DNA of 64,000 nucleotides from Palaemon carinicauda (Eukaryota > Arthropoda > Malacostraca > Decapoda > Palaemonidae). The translations under genes were made by a program, and so were the position numbers. The stretch spans positions 3,992,871-4,056,870 of the forward strand of contig NC_090735.1 in NCBI RefSeq assembly GCF_036898095.1, in the 5' to 3' direction. This document shows positions 1 to 10,737 of this stretch, piece after piece. Numbering within the stretch: the first letter of the stretch is position 1; every line of letters starts with the position of its first letter. The notes beneath the pieces were generated by a model. The model worked only from the letters and a program-made list of their open reading frames with translations. It was not told the origin of the DNA and did no database searches.

Positions 1-109
1 CCCCCATTCTCAGGTCACAGACTGGGACAAGCTCCCCTAACCACACTTCCCAGGTCACAGATCTAGCCTTGCCCTCTGGACCCCCCTACCCGCGTCACAA
101 ATTCTAAAA
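1..109. repeat. Short degenerate tandem repeat at window edge
   Basis: Three imperfect copies of a C-rich unit of about 40 bp can be seen. Each contains a variant of the string CAGGTCACAGA or CGCGTCACAAA, near positions 10, 50 and 90. The array probably extends left of the window. No coding potential is visible. Confidence 0.35.
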
Positions 110-755
110 GTAAATTACAAGCAATTCCTGACCTTGTGATTGACACCTACACCTTTTTTTTTTTTTTTTTTTTTTTGTCATAGCTATCTTCACAGTTGGA
201 TTACATTAAAAAATGTTTGTCTCCCTAAAAGGTAACTCGGAATCCCACTTAGGACACTTCATGAACAAGGGCAGATACATCTGGTTTGTAAAATGTTACC
301 AAAAGAGGGAAATAAATATTTCAGGGGAGTAGGATGCCAATATTTTGTGTAATTTTTCATGGATTTATTATGCGCCTCTGAGATTAATGAACAGAGAAGA
401 AAAGGTTAGTTTTACCATTGTTTATCAATTCGCCAGTAAATTATCCCCACCGTTACCACTGGGTGGCCCTCAGTATTAAAAGATACACTAGGGTATATCA
501 TAAACTATTTATTTGCAACGGAAATAAAAGTAATTTTTTTTTAAGAAAACAGGAGTTTTTCTATATACAACTGCATTCCTTTATGAGTAAAACTATTTCT
601 GTGTTTTTCTATAAAACTCCCATCCATTTTTATAGCGACACTTAGTTTCACTAGACATTGTATCGCATATTAATCCACCTTTTTCTCTATGACTAAAAGG
701 GGATTGGAGCATAATAACTTGTGTATCGAACTAGTAAAATGTGAACACCACTCAA
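110..755. other. Intergenic DNA with poly-T tract and left half of an interrupted dispersed repeat
   Basis: This stretch holds a T23 run at 154-176 and AT-rich sequence with only short, unconvincing open frames. The last part, about 650-755, resembles 16870-16967 elsewhere in the window (shared strings such as ATGACTAAA and ATAATAACTTG). It is therefore the left part of a dispersed repeat that was split by DIRS-like element A. Confidence 0.5.
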
Positions 756-926
756 TTTTCAATATTAATCTTACCCGATAATCATGTAGCTGTCAACTCT
801 GTTGCCGACAGAAATCTACGGTCGGGATACGCCAGCGTTCGCTATACAGGTGGGGGTGAACACCACAGCGCCATCTGTGGTCAGGTACTCCAGTACTTCT
901 TGTCAACACCACCTCAATTTTTCCTC
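756..926 (+). repeat. Left inverted terminal repeat of A
   Basis: This segment is the inverted complement of 7424-7625, with near-perfect pairing through CAGCGCCATCTGTGGTCAGG to the string CAATTTTTCCTC. The outermost part reads TTTTCAATATTAATCTTACC. At the right end the corresponding outer part is different (GGGTAAGTATATTC), so the two outer edges are not identical, as in other DIRS elements. Confidence 0.9.
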
Positions 927-2106
927 TGCCGTGCCTCCGGCTAGACCTACATGGATACGCTGTTGATTCTGGAGTTATTGCTCACGATTTGGTGATGTAT
1001 TTGCTCTAGAGTTTAGCCTTCGCTATTCAGGAAGCTTTATCATTAGCTTAGCAAGTTTTTGAAATTAATTTGATTTAATTTTTGATTTAATTTTGGTGAC
1101 GAAGAGAGTATGAACTCTTTCACTTTTAATGGCCGACCCTTCCCTTAGACGGAAGTGTTGGTGTCGAAGAGAGTATAGACTCTCTTAATTTTGCTTAACA
1201 AAAGTTATAGATTTATTTTATATCTCTCCGCCTTTTATAGGCCTCTTCGATTAACTTCCTTTTATTATAAACTTATTAAAATTAATTTTTATATTTGTTT
1301 ATATTCGACCTTCCCTAATAGTAGGCGGTCTTTTCTTGGAACCGAAGTTAATTAACATTGAGCCCGTCATTGCGTTTTTACCTGTTAACATATTATGCTA
1401 TTTTAATGTTTTTGAAAGAATTTCTTTGATAGTCTCGTACTGTTTTCAAAGTTGAACTAACGTTTTGTTTTGTCTCTGCAGTTGTTGACATTCAGAACGT
1501 TCAACTTGCGCTCTATCGTTACGATAGAGAGAGAGTATTCACGGTGTCACGTTGCAGTAAGAGTAAACCGATTCTAGCGTTTTGTTCATTCTTTCTTAGC
1601 TTAAATGGTTTTAATTCTAATAAAGGAAATTTTTTATTTGGGAAATCTTTCAGTTTTTTTCCTTTAACAATAATATGTTTTAACGATATATATAATTGGG
1701 CTCATCTCTCAGGTTCTAAGTCAAGAGAGAGAGATAGAGACGGAGGGAGAGAGAGGAGGATAAACGTTTCGTTCAAGCGGGTAACGTTGTTATCGTTTTT
1801 GCTCTTCTCCCTAGTCTCTTTAGGGGAAGAAGGTAAACGTTTCTAGAGTTTTATTCTTGTTCCCAGGCTTTATGCGGTGAGAGATTTTAAACGTAGTTTA
1901 TTTGATCTAGTTTAGTCTCTTTTCCAGCCACTGAATTAATTATCTTTCATTATGTTTTTCTGTTACATTGTAATACTGTTTTCGCAATTACTAACTTTTA
2001 ATGAAGGATAGAATTGCGTGTTTCAGGTACAAACCACTTAAAGTTTCGAGTTCAGTGAAATAAGTGCAAACAGAAAATCAAAAGTGATAAAGTGATAAGC
2101 GCAAAG
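927..2106 (+). other. 5' leader of A: conserved short ATG frame and AT-rich, possibly intronic segment
   Basis: An ATG at about 1130 opens a frame starting MADPSLRR. This aligns with the Gag start MADPSQVP of copy C, but it stops within tens of codons. The following roughly 900 bp are AT-rich and contain a GA-rich tract near 1723-1760. They end with a TACTAAC-like string and a GTGTTTCAG acceptor-like string near 1990-2030. The same leader occurs in B, D and E but not in C, where coding Gag sequence occupies the corresponding place. It may be a 5' intron or a replacement of the Gag N-terminus. No donor site could be assigned with confidence. Confidence 0.55.
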
Positions 2107-4590
2107 TGTTAGTGTTGCGTTCGAGGGTTCGTCTGTTCGTGCCAGTTGTTCGCCTAGTCTGGGACCTCTTACAAGCTCCCAAGCCAGGGGAGAAGTAACG
2201 TCGAAGGACTTATGGGTTCATCAGGCCTTGATCGACGAACAGACGTTTCCCTCCGTGGTTTCGGGTGTAACCAACTCACGTAGCCGACGTGATCACCCCA
2301 CCCACACAAAGACGAGAGAGCCCATTTATTCCTCGTCTGCGGAAGAGGTTTCTCGCAGAAACCATGGACCAAATCTTGCAGCTTTTAAGTGCAAGTCGGT
2401 CCCTTCCGCGCAAGTCCAACTCCTAGGTGGAGCCATTAGCACTGGGTCAGTTCGGACTTGCTGCAGTATGACAACTGCACACCTCCCAGAGAGGCAAGGT
2501 GGTACCGCAACAGGCAGTAACTCCGTCTGTTGCCGCACCAGCTGTTTTAGACCCTCAGTCTCAACGGACAGTACAGTAGCTCCGTTTGTTGTTGTCTTTC
2601 TTAGACTCTAGTGGTCTATGCTGCAGACAATGCAGTCTCAGCTTGCGGTGTTGATGCAGGAGTTTCAGGCAGAGAAGGTTAACACACCTCCTCCTGTGAG
2701 CGCTCCTCCACCTCTGCGCAGTCCACCCTGCCAGACGTATGATGTTGAGGCTCCTCCTGCCTCCATGCGTGAGCTGCCGCATTGGGAGTTGCCAGGTACC
2801 AGCGCTATGCAGCAACCTCCACTTTCCTTGAGGCAGGAGCCTCTTGCTATGCGGCAACCTCCTCAACCCTTGAGGCAGGAGCCTCAACTCTTGAGGCAAG
2901 AGCCTCAACTCTTGAGGCAAGAGCCTCAACTCTTGAGGCAAGAACCTCAACTCTTGAGGCAAGAGCCTCAACTCTTGAGGCAAGAGCCTCAACTCACCTC
3001 CTCTTCCCTTGAGGCAGGAGCCTCATGCGTTGCGGCAACCTCCTCAACCCTTGAGGCAGGAGCCTCAACTCTTGAGGCAAGAGCCTCAACTCTTGAGGCA
3101 AGAGCCTCAACTCTTGAGGCAAGAGCCTCAACTCTTGAGTCAATAACCTCAACTCTTGAGGCAAGAGCCTCAACTCTTGAGGCAAGAACCTCAACTCTTG
3201 AGGCAAGAGCCTCAACTTTTGAGGCAAGAGCCTCAACTCTTGAGGCAAGAACCTCAACTCTTGAGGCAAGAGCCTCAACTCACCTCCTCCATCCTTGAGG
3301 CAGCAGCCTCATGCGTTGCAGCAACCTCCACCATCCTTGAGGCAGCAGCCTCAGGCTATGCGGCATCCTCCTCAACCCATGAGGCAGGAGCCTCATGCTA
3401 TGAGGAGCCTCATGCTATGCGGCATCCTCCTCAACCCATGAGGCAGGGACCTCATGCTATCAGGAGCCTCATGCTATGCGGCATCCTCCTCAACCCATGA
3501 GGCAGGAGCCTCATGCTATGCGGCAACCTCCTCTACCCATGAGGCAGGAGCCTCATGCTATGCGGCATCCTCCTCAACCCATGAGGCAGGAGCCTCATGC
3601 TATGCGGCATCCTCCTCAACCCATGAGGCAGGAGTCTCATGCTATGAGGAGCCTCATGCTATGCGGCATCCTCCTCAAACCATGAGGCAGGAGCCTCATG
3701 CTATGCGGCAACCGCCTCAACCCATGAGGCAGGAGCCTCATACTATGCGGCATCCTCCTCAACGCATGCGGCATGAGCCTCATCCCTTGCAGCATGAGCC
3801 TCATCCCATGCAGCATGAGCCTCATACCATGCAGCATGAGCCTCATCCCATGCAGCATGAGCCTCTTCCCATGCAGCATAAGCCGCACGCCATGCAACAT
3901 GCTCTGCTTACCTTACAGCATGCTCTACATACAGCATGCTCTGCATACCTTACCGCATGCTCCTCAGTCACACATCTTCGGTTGTTGCCAACTCACTAGA
4001 CTGTCAAGCAGTTTCATAACTTTGCCTTCTAGTCTGCTGCTTTTGCACCAGTGAAACCCTTTTGCACCAGTGAAACCCTCACTGAGAGAACTTAGCTTTT
4101 CTCGGATTTGGTTCCTGTAGATGAGAAAGTGCTATTCTCCCTCCTTCTGATATTCCCTTGAGGACTCTGTCATTTGGAGAGGAGCCTTTAGCTGCTTAGC
4201 CTCCTATGGACTTTTATTTAAGCATAACATGCTTCCAGGGAGGGTAATGGTTCCACTTCAGTCGCTAACCCCGTCTGTTACCACACCTGTTCCCATAGAC
4301 CTTGAGCTTTGTTGCAAGACATGCAGTCCAAGCTTAGTCCTTGTTAGAGGATTTTTTTGTTTACGGAGTCGGTGTGTCACTGGGAAGACGTTCAACAACC
4401 AGCAGAAGTGAGTTGTTGTGACGCAGTGCGGCAACCTCAGCAACCCGATAAGGAGTTGTCTGTACGACCCAGACAGTCTAGACAGCTTCGGGTTGTCGCT
4501 GTACTTCCTCGCTTCCCCATGGTTGACAGTTCACAGACTGTGCAGCAGTACCATGATCTTGTGTCCGGCTCCGTCAGACGACTAGCTTTT
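2107..4590 (+). pseudogene. Broken DIRS Gag region of A with repeat expansion
   Basis: Homology to C Gag is visible in pieces. Positions 2110-2400 match the C region containing GSSVRA and the 'PLASSQ' stretch. Positions 2618-2780 encode MLQTMQSQLAVLMQ, matching C 'LLQDMQSKLTSLMQ'. A second copy of the same Gag segment begins near 4229 (PLQSLTPSV, then DVQQPAEV and SQTVQQYHDL) and ends at about 4590, where it joins RT thumb sequence. Between the two copies lie the tandem array and a spacer at about 4081-4215. That spacer also occurs in E (61270-61410, minus). Stops and frame changes prevent a full Gag. A 226-codon frame (2618-3298) carries Leu-Arg-Gln-Glu-Pro-Gln-Leu heptapeptides. The N-terminal cysteine cluster of C is absent. 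Confidence 0.75.
2826..3900 (+). repeat. Phased hairpin tandem array in A gag (21-bp and 42-bp units)
   Basis: There are three successive sub-arrays. The first (about 2870-3290, roughly 17 units, interrupted once near 2995-3055) has the unit TTGAGGC-AAGA-GCCTCAA-CTC, 21 bp, a perfect 7-bp inverted repeat around a 4-nt loop. The second (about 3290-3760) has roughly 42-bp units centred on CATGAGGCAGGAGCCTCATG. The third (about 3760-3890) has 21-bp units with ATGAGCCTCAT. Unit lengths are multiples of three, so several frames on both strands stay open. Array length differs between A and B and accounts for most of their size difference. Confidence 0.9.
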
Positions 4591-4599
4591 AAGAGCTCC

Positions 4600-5520
4600 C
4601 ACAAGTCGTCGCTGTCTGGAGATTCTCTGATGGACTATGGATCTGACCAAGGAACTGGGCCTCCTGGTCAATTTTGAGGAGTCCCAGCTCGTCCCATCCC
4701 AGACCATTGTCTACCTGGGTATGGATCTTCAGAGTCGAGCTTTTCGGGCTTTTCCGTCGGCCCCAAGGATCTACTAAGCCCTAGAATGCATCCAGAGCAT
4801 GCTGAGAAGGAACCGATGCTCAGTCAGGTAGTGGATGAGTCTAACAGGGACACTTTCATCGCTGGCCCTGTTCATCGAGTTAGGGAGACGCCACCTCCTC
4901 CCCCTTCAGTATCATCTAGCGGCTCACTGGATAAAGGACATGACGCTAGAGACGGTCTCAGTTCCTGTTTCCGAAGAGAGGAGGTCTACTCTCACGTGGT
5001 GAAAGAACAGCTTTCTTCTCAAGGAAGTCTACCTTTGGCTGTTCAGAAACCCGACCGCCGTCTCTTCTCTGACGCATCAGACACGGGCTGGGGTGCGACT
5101 TTGGACGGACAGGAATGCTCGGGAACATGGAATCAGGAGCTAAGGACACTTCACATCTATTGCAAGGAGCTGTTGGCGGTTCATCTGGCCTTGATAAACT
5201 TCAAGTCCCTCCAGCTTAACAAGGTGGTGGAGGTGGACTCTGACAACACCACAGCCTTGGCTTACATCTCCAAGCAGGGAGGGACTCATTCGTGGAAGTT
5301 GTTCTAGATCGCAAGGGACCTCCTCATCTGGTCAAAAGATCGAAAGCTCACGCTGGTAACGAGGTTCATTTAGGGCGATATGAATGTCATGGCAGATCGC
5401 CTTAGCCGGAAGCGTCAGGTCATCCCCACAGAGTGGACCCTTCACAAGAATGTTTGCAGCAGACTTTGGGCCCTGTGGGGTCAGCCAACCATAGATCTGT
5501 TCGCTACCTCGATAACCTAG
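4600..5520 (+). pseudogene. RT thumb and RNase H remnant of A
   Basis: Sequence homologous to C RT begins only after the YLDD box, with LTKELG-like and MDLQSRAFRAF-like matches, so the RT catalytic half is missing. A 173-codon open frame (4786-5307) starts in the alternative frame and runs into an RNase H domain with FSDASDTGWGATL, CKELLAVHLAL and DSDNTTALAYIS, which retain the acidic residues. It ends at TAG 5305-5307, where C reads a Tyr-Glu pair. A second TAG at 5371-5373 is private to A. Copy B shares the first stop but not the second. The product cannot be a working RT. Confidence 0.8.
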
Positions 5521-5529
5521 AGGCTCCCG

Positions 5530-6903
5530 TTGTATTGTTCTCCGATTCCAGACCCAGCAGCAGTTCACGTGGATGCTTTTCTGCTGGATTGGTCCCATCT
5601 CGACCTGTATGCATTCCCGCCGTTCAAGATTGTCAACAGGGTACTTCAGAAGTTCGCCTCTCGCAAAGGGACACAGCTGACGTTGGTTGGCTCCGCTCTG
5701 GCCCGCGAGAGAATGGTTCATAGAGGTACTGCAATGGCTGGTCGACATTCCCAGGACTCTTCCTCTAGGAGTGGACCTTCTACGTCTACCTCATGTAAAG
5801 AAGGTACACCCAAACCTCCACGCTCTTCGTCTGACTGCCTTCAGACTTTCGAAAGACTCTCAAGGGCTAGGGGCTTTTCGAAGGAGGCAGCTAGAGCGAT
5901 TGCCAGAGCAAGGAGGACATCCACTCTCAGAGTCTATCAGTCTAAAGGGGAAGTCTTCCGAAGCTGGTACAAGGCCAATGCAGTTTCCTCGACCAGTACC
6001 ACTGTAACCCAGATTGCTGACTTCCTGTTACATCTAAGGATCGTAAGATCCCTTTCAGCTCCTACGATTAAGGGTTACAGAAGTATGTTGGCAGCGGTCT
6101 TCCGCCACACAGGCTTGGATCTTTCCACCAACAAAGATCTACAGGACCTCCTTAGGTCTTTTGAGACCTCAAAGGAACGTCGGTTGTCCACTCCAGGCTG
6201 GAATCTAGACGTGGTCCTAAGGTTCCTTATGTCATCAAGATTTGAACCTCTCCAATCAGCCTCTTTTAAGGACCTCACATTAAAAACACTTTTCCTCGTG
6301 TGCTTGACAACAGCTAAGAGAGTAAGTGAGATCCACGCCTTCAGCAGGAACATAGTTTTCACATCTGAAACGGCTACATGTTCCTTGCAGCTCGGTTTTT
6401 TGCTAAACGAGCTTCCTTCACGTCCTTGGCCTAAGTCGTTCGAGATCCCAAGCCTGTCCAACTTGGTGGGGGAAGAACTGGAGAGAGTACTTTGCCCAGT
6501 TAGAGCTCTTAGGTACTATCTAAAAAGGTCATAACCTTTACGAGGACAATCAGAAGCCTTATGGTGTGATATCAAGAAGCCTTCTCTTCCAAGGTCTAAG
6601 AACTCAGTTTCTTACCTATTCAGGCTCCTGATTAGGGAAGCACATTCTCATCTGAAGGAAGAAGACCTTGCTTTGCTGAAGGTAAGGACACATGAAGTGA
6701 GAGCTGTGGCTACTTCAGTGGCCTTCAAACAGAACCGTTCTCTGCAGAGTGTTATGGATGCAACCTATTGGAGAAGCAAGTCAGTGTTCGCATCATTCTA
6801 TCTCAAAGATGTCCAGTCTCTTTACGAGAACTGCTACACCCTGGGACCATTCGTAGCAACGAATGCAGTAGTAGGCGGGGGCTCAGCCACTACATTCCCA
6901 TAA
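5530..6903 (+). pseudogene. Fused MT-like / tyrosine recombinase frame of A (one in-frame stop)
   Basis: A single frame starts in the Dam-like methyltransferase segment (DAFLLDWSHLDLYAFPPF) and crosses directly into the YR at MVHRGTAMAG. In C and D these two lie in different frames. A one-base insertion near 5690 causes the join. The YR keeps the first catalytic Arg (AKRVSEIHAF), is then interrupted by TAA 6532-6534, and continues in the same frame with HEVRAVATS and SKSVFASFYLKD, the His-x-x-Arg and Tyr motifs. The TAA is shared with B, so it predates their amplification. Both copies presumably moved using a recombinase supplied in trans. Confidence 0.85.
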
Positions 6904-7288
6904 TCCCATAACCCTTTTAACCTTTCTCTTGAATACTTTTTATGGGTTGTACGGTCGGCTAAGAAGCCTTCCACATCCTTGTTGATTTGGCGGGTGGTCA
7001 ATTCTTTCTTGAGAAGCGCCGAGGTTAAAGGTTGTGATGAGGTCCTTTAGTATGGGTTGCAGCCCTTTATACTTCAGCACCTAAGAGTCGTTCAGCATCC
7101 TAAGAGGACCGCTACGCTCAGTAAGGAAGACGTACTTGATAAAGGCAGAGTAATGGTTCAAGTCGTCTTCCTTACCAGGTACTTATTTATTTTATGTTAT
7201 TTTTGAATAACTAATAAAATAAAATACGGGATACTTAGCTTCTTTGTTAACATGTATGCTGGTCTCCACCCACCACCCTGGGTGTGAA
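6904..7288 (+). other. 3' untranslated region of A
   Basis: This is noncoding sequence between the YR stop and the ICR, closely matched at 27831-28214 (B) and recognisably at 36831-37230 (C). It contains conserved strings such as GATTTGGCGGGTGGTCAA and AAGGAAGACGTACTT. It has no open frame of note. Confidence 0.7.
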
Positions 7289-7380
7289 TCAGCTACATGA
7301 TTATCGGGTAAGATTAATATTGAAAAATGTTATTTTCATTAGTAAAATAAATTTTTGAATATACTTACCCGATAATCATG
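7289..7380 (+). repeat. Internal complementary region (ICR) of A
   Basis: The first half (7289-7328, CAGCTACATGATTATCGGG and so on) is the reverse complement of the left end 756-795. The second half (7324-7380) is the reverse complement of the right end 7566-7625. The two halves meet at a T/A run. This is the arrangement described for DIRS1, where the ICR is thought to template completion of the ends through a circular intermediate. Confidence 0.9.
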
Positions 7381-7423
7381 ATTTAATTGACCCACCCTTC
7401 CTCCCCATAGAGAACCAGTGGAC

Positions 7424-7625
7424 CGAGGAAAAAATTGAGGTGGTGTTGACAAGAAGTACTGGAGTACCTGACCACAGATGGCGCTGTGGTGTTCACCCCC
7501 ACCTGTATAGCGATCGCTGGCGTATCCCGACCGTAGATTTCTGTCGGCAACAGAGTTGACAGCTACATGATTATCGGGTAAGTATATTCAAAAATTTATT
7601 TTACTAATGAAAATAACATTTTTTT
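7424..7625 (+). repeat. Right inverted terminal repeat of A
   Basis: This is complementary to 756-926, with an outer extension not found at the left end (GGGTAAGTATATTC through AATAACATTTTT). It pairs with the second half of the ICR, so 7324-7625 can fold into a roughly 300-bp hairpin. Confidence 0.9.
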
Positions 7626-7903
7626 AAGTCCCTTGTTTATTTTTGGATGATTGTGGATTACTACGCATGCATTGCTTACTTTTGCTTTTGGCAACTTTCG
7701 GTTTTTTGCTTGACGTAATCATATTTGGCCTTTATAATCAATTAAGACCGTCTTGAAGTATTTATGCATAAATTCTTAGATGTTGCATTACAAAAGCCGT
7801 ATTTTCCCGTCTAGCTGCAGTTCCACCATGACAAATTTTGGAAGAGGTTTTCACAGGAATTCAATCTATTTCAATTTTCGTGTACTGTAATTTCATTTAT
7901 TTC

Positions 7904-7934
<31 letters not shown>

Positions 7935-8040
7935 GTAAAACTGGTAATTGCTATTGTTGCTCATGTGAAAGTAAAAAAATCTCAAATAATGAACCATGTC
8001 ATTACCGTGCACAGCTCATCTATGTACCACTTCCCAGAAA
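7626..8040. repeat. Right half of the dispersed repeat split by A; T-rich tract
   Basis: Positions 7626-7810 align with 16968-17160 (shared TACTACGCATGCATTG, GTAATCAT and AAATTCTTAGATGTTG-like strings). They continue the repeat whose left half lies before 756. A T29 run follows at 7906-7934. The rest up to element F shows nothing recognisable. Confidence 0.65.
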
Positions 8041-8620
8041 ACGCATTTTGAAGCAAAGCGAAAAATCTATTTTTGGGTGGGATAGCTATGTCGTCCTGAT
8101 AGAAGGTTCCTTTAGGCAGCTTTCTAAGGGATATTTAGCTACCGTGATACTCCTAGAGAATTGACCATAGGTCTCCAGAATCCCTAACTCCTGGCGCGAG
8201 TATCCTTAAGAAAATTTTTAAGGATATTGCATGATATCAGGGGACATATTTCTTGATACGACACAGAGCAATCTTCACCCCGAATAGAGTTTTTGCTCTG
8301 AAGGGGAAGAGTGCGAAAATGAAGGGGAGCCGTCATCAAGGTTACCCGGTGAATCCCCTTCCCGTACTACTACAGGACCACACATGGCAACTTATTCTTT
8401 GTTGCAATTAAGCCTGGATGGCTACAGATAGAGTAGTTTTGGGTGGGGATTTGTTGTATATGTATGCCCCTTTTCTAGAAAAGGAGGGGTCCATCAGGAC
8501 GTCATGGCTATCTCACCCAAAAATAGATTTTTCGCTTTGCTTTAAAATCCGTGTTTTGGGCTCCGTCATGTCGTCCTGATGGAAGTTTACCAGAGAATTA
8601 CTTGAAATTACTATATCTGT
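8041..8620 (-). repeat. Right edge, right ITR and ICR hairpin of F
   Basis: Positions 8045-8105 (GAAGCAAAGCGAAAAATC and GGGTGGGATAGC) are complementary to 8477-8545 (GCTATCTCACCCAAAAATAG and GATTTTTCGCTTTGCTT). Between them, 8136-8406 is the ITR that pairs with 16021-16281. Positions 8546-8585 hold the ICR half expected to mirror the lost left edge. Confidence 0.8.
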
Positions 8621-9329
8621 GGGTTTGTATAAGTGCCTTAACCTTGAGTCAGCTTCTATATGGTCACCCAGACCGCATAAATATATGATGCTACCGTTAT
8701 TCATCATATCCGCTCAGCTTGGAACGAACTTAGGGCATCCTGTCCCCTGCAGGGAAACTGTCAACTCTGACTAGCGAGAAGGTTTGTATATGTAGGAACA
8801 AATGGAATTAACTTACCATAAGTATGTTCACACGTATAAGCAGACTCAAGTGTTTTATATTATATTTATATTATTTTGGCTAGTTTTATTCAGTTACTTA
8901 TGGGGCGAATAAGACGCAAATACATTTTTTATATTTATTTCTATAGACAACATAAATACAACAACGAATGTATTAAGATAGAATCATATCCTCCATAACC
9001 AACATTCTAAAGGTACATATATATTTATCACCTGTAGGGGAAGAAATATGTATTAAAACAGGGCCACTCAAAATTATTGTAAAATTATTAAGATGATTTC
9101 ACTGTAGATGTTGGATGAGTTTAAACACTGTGTACGAATATACACACGGCACTGGTGTTATTGGTTTGATTCTATACCTATAAAGAACACTCCCAGGGGC
9201 ACCAGGGTGACCCTTAATAAAAGGTATTACACATAAAGGTGTTAACACCTTTTCACCCATAAATGTAAAGTCCTAAACAGTTCACTGTTCCTCGCAGCAC
9301 TAGACGACAGGTTTTATTACACTACCTGC

Positions 9330-10737
9330 CGCCACCACAGTGTTTTATCTAATGCACTTGCTTCCCATAATGTTTATAGAAGACTCTAGAGGATTTCCAA
9401 CCTGTGTATGAGCGGAGTCTATCAAAGTCCATGTACTGTCAGGATCCGCTCTGGGAATAAAGTAGGTGAGCTTCGACCTCAGTTGTTTCAGGGATAAGTT
9501 TGATCCTGAGGTTTCACCTATGAAGAGCTGTCCTCCCTTGAAGTCTGTAGTTCTTCGAAGATAGACCTTTAGACACACTACTGGACATTGAGAGACATCT
9601 TCCTTCAGAGGGCAGATTGTCCAAGGACCCCACCTTTTGGTGAGTAGCTCGTTTTTGGCGAGAGAGTAGGATCGGGAAAAAGATTGTTCTCCCTCTTCTG
9701 TGAACTGAATATGGCCCTCGTCACTTGATAGGGCTACTATTTCACTAACTCTAGCCCCGAGGCTATAGCAAATAAAAATATCACTTTTTGTGTTAGATCC
9801 TTTTTGGGAGCAATCTTCAATGTTCAAGTTCGAAGCATAGTGCAAGACTTTGTCCAAAGACCATGAAATGGGCTTCGTAGGGGCTGGTGGTTTAAGTCTG
9901 GCGCATGCCTTCTGAATCTTGTTGAAGATTTCGTTCGACAGGTCCACCTGGAAGGCGTATAGAAGAGGTCTAGTCAAAGCCAACTTTAATACACGTAGTT
10001 ATCGGGGTGGAAGCCAAGCCTTGTTCATGAAGGTGGATGAAGAAGGACAGGCAGAAGTCTATCGAGATTTCTGTCAGCTTTTTTGCTTCAACAAAAGAGA
10101 CCCACTTCTTCCAAGACGATTCATATTGTCTTCTGGTTGATTTTGACTTGTTTTCTTCTATAAAGTCTATACTGTCTTTCGAGACCTCAAATCTTTTCTT
10201 GACTGCTAAGGCGAGAAAATTATGAGATGAAGGCTTTTGGTTCTCAATGATGAAGCGAAGACAGTCGACTCCTGAACCAGTTGGGATAGAACTGGGTTCG
10301 GTAGAGGAAAGAGCTTCAGTTCTATCATCAGAGGGAACCAATTGCTCTTGGGCCACTTGGGGGCCACCACTGCTGCTGTCCCCTTGAAGGATCTCAGCTT
10401 GTTGAGGACCTTGAGCAGGAGATTTGTTGGCCGGAACAGATAGTTGAGTCCATCTGTTCCAATCGAGGGACATGGCATCCGTCGCTTCTGCCCAAGGGTC
10501 CCGTATGGGGCTACGTATCGAAGTAGTTTCGTGTTGTCGCTCGTTGCGGAGAGGTCGATCTGCAGTTCTGGGACTTTTTTCAAGATGAAGGAGAATGAGC
10601 CTGCATCTAGGGACCATTCTGACTCTTATCAGCTTTCGTCCGGATAGAGCGTCCGCCGTCACATTGCGAAACCCTTGTAGGTGAACTGCTGAGAAGTGCC
10701 ATCTTTTCTTTCTTGCCAAGCGAAAGATGGCCAACAT
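9330..10737 (-). pseudogene. Tyrosine recombinase of F (frameshifted)
   Basis: The N-terminal frame (10737-9970) begins in the tail of RNase H (FRNVTADALSGRK) and passes into a SAM-like N-terminal YR domain (RRQYESSWKKWVSFVEA). A frame change near 9975 leads to the catalytic part (9983-9345) with SLGARVSEIVALS, holding the first catalytic Arg. The expected His-x-x-Arg box reads HTQVGN, so the Arg is lost. The terminal Tyr motif (FYKHYG-like) lies in another frame near 9370. YRs of this kind integrate the circular DIRS intermediate without target duplication. This copy should be inactive. Confidence 0.75.

Larger units (their letters stand above)
756..7625 (+). mobile_element. DIRS-like YR retrotransposon, copy A (defective, RT-deleted)
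   Basis: This is a complete but non-autonomous DIRS-type element. Inverted terminal repeats lie at 756-926 and 7424-7625, and an ICR at 7289-7380 mirrors both ends, which is the hallmark of DIRS1-like elements. Inside are gag remnants with a large tandem array, an RNase H remnant, and a methyltransferase/tyrosine-recombinase reading frame. The RT fingers and palm, including the YLDD box, are deleted. The outer ends lie at T runs (756-759 and 7619-7625) with no longer target duplication. Copy B is nearly identical over its whole length (one residue differs across 173 aligned residues of the RNase H frame) and shares the same RT deletion. The flanks of A and B differ, so they are separate insertions of one defective lineage. 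Confidence 0.9.

Noticed and set aside
418..944. Short plus-strand frames at the left flank and left ITR of A
   Set aside because: They are short, cross the element boundary and are not conserved as protein in B or C.
2561..2992. Minus-strand frame with regular Leu/Pro heptads in the A array (also 2994-3278 and 23263-24183 in B)
   Set aside because: It is the antisense shadow of a 21-bp repeat whose length is a multiple of three. The regularity comes from the repeat, not from selection on an antisense protein.
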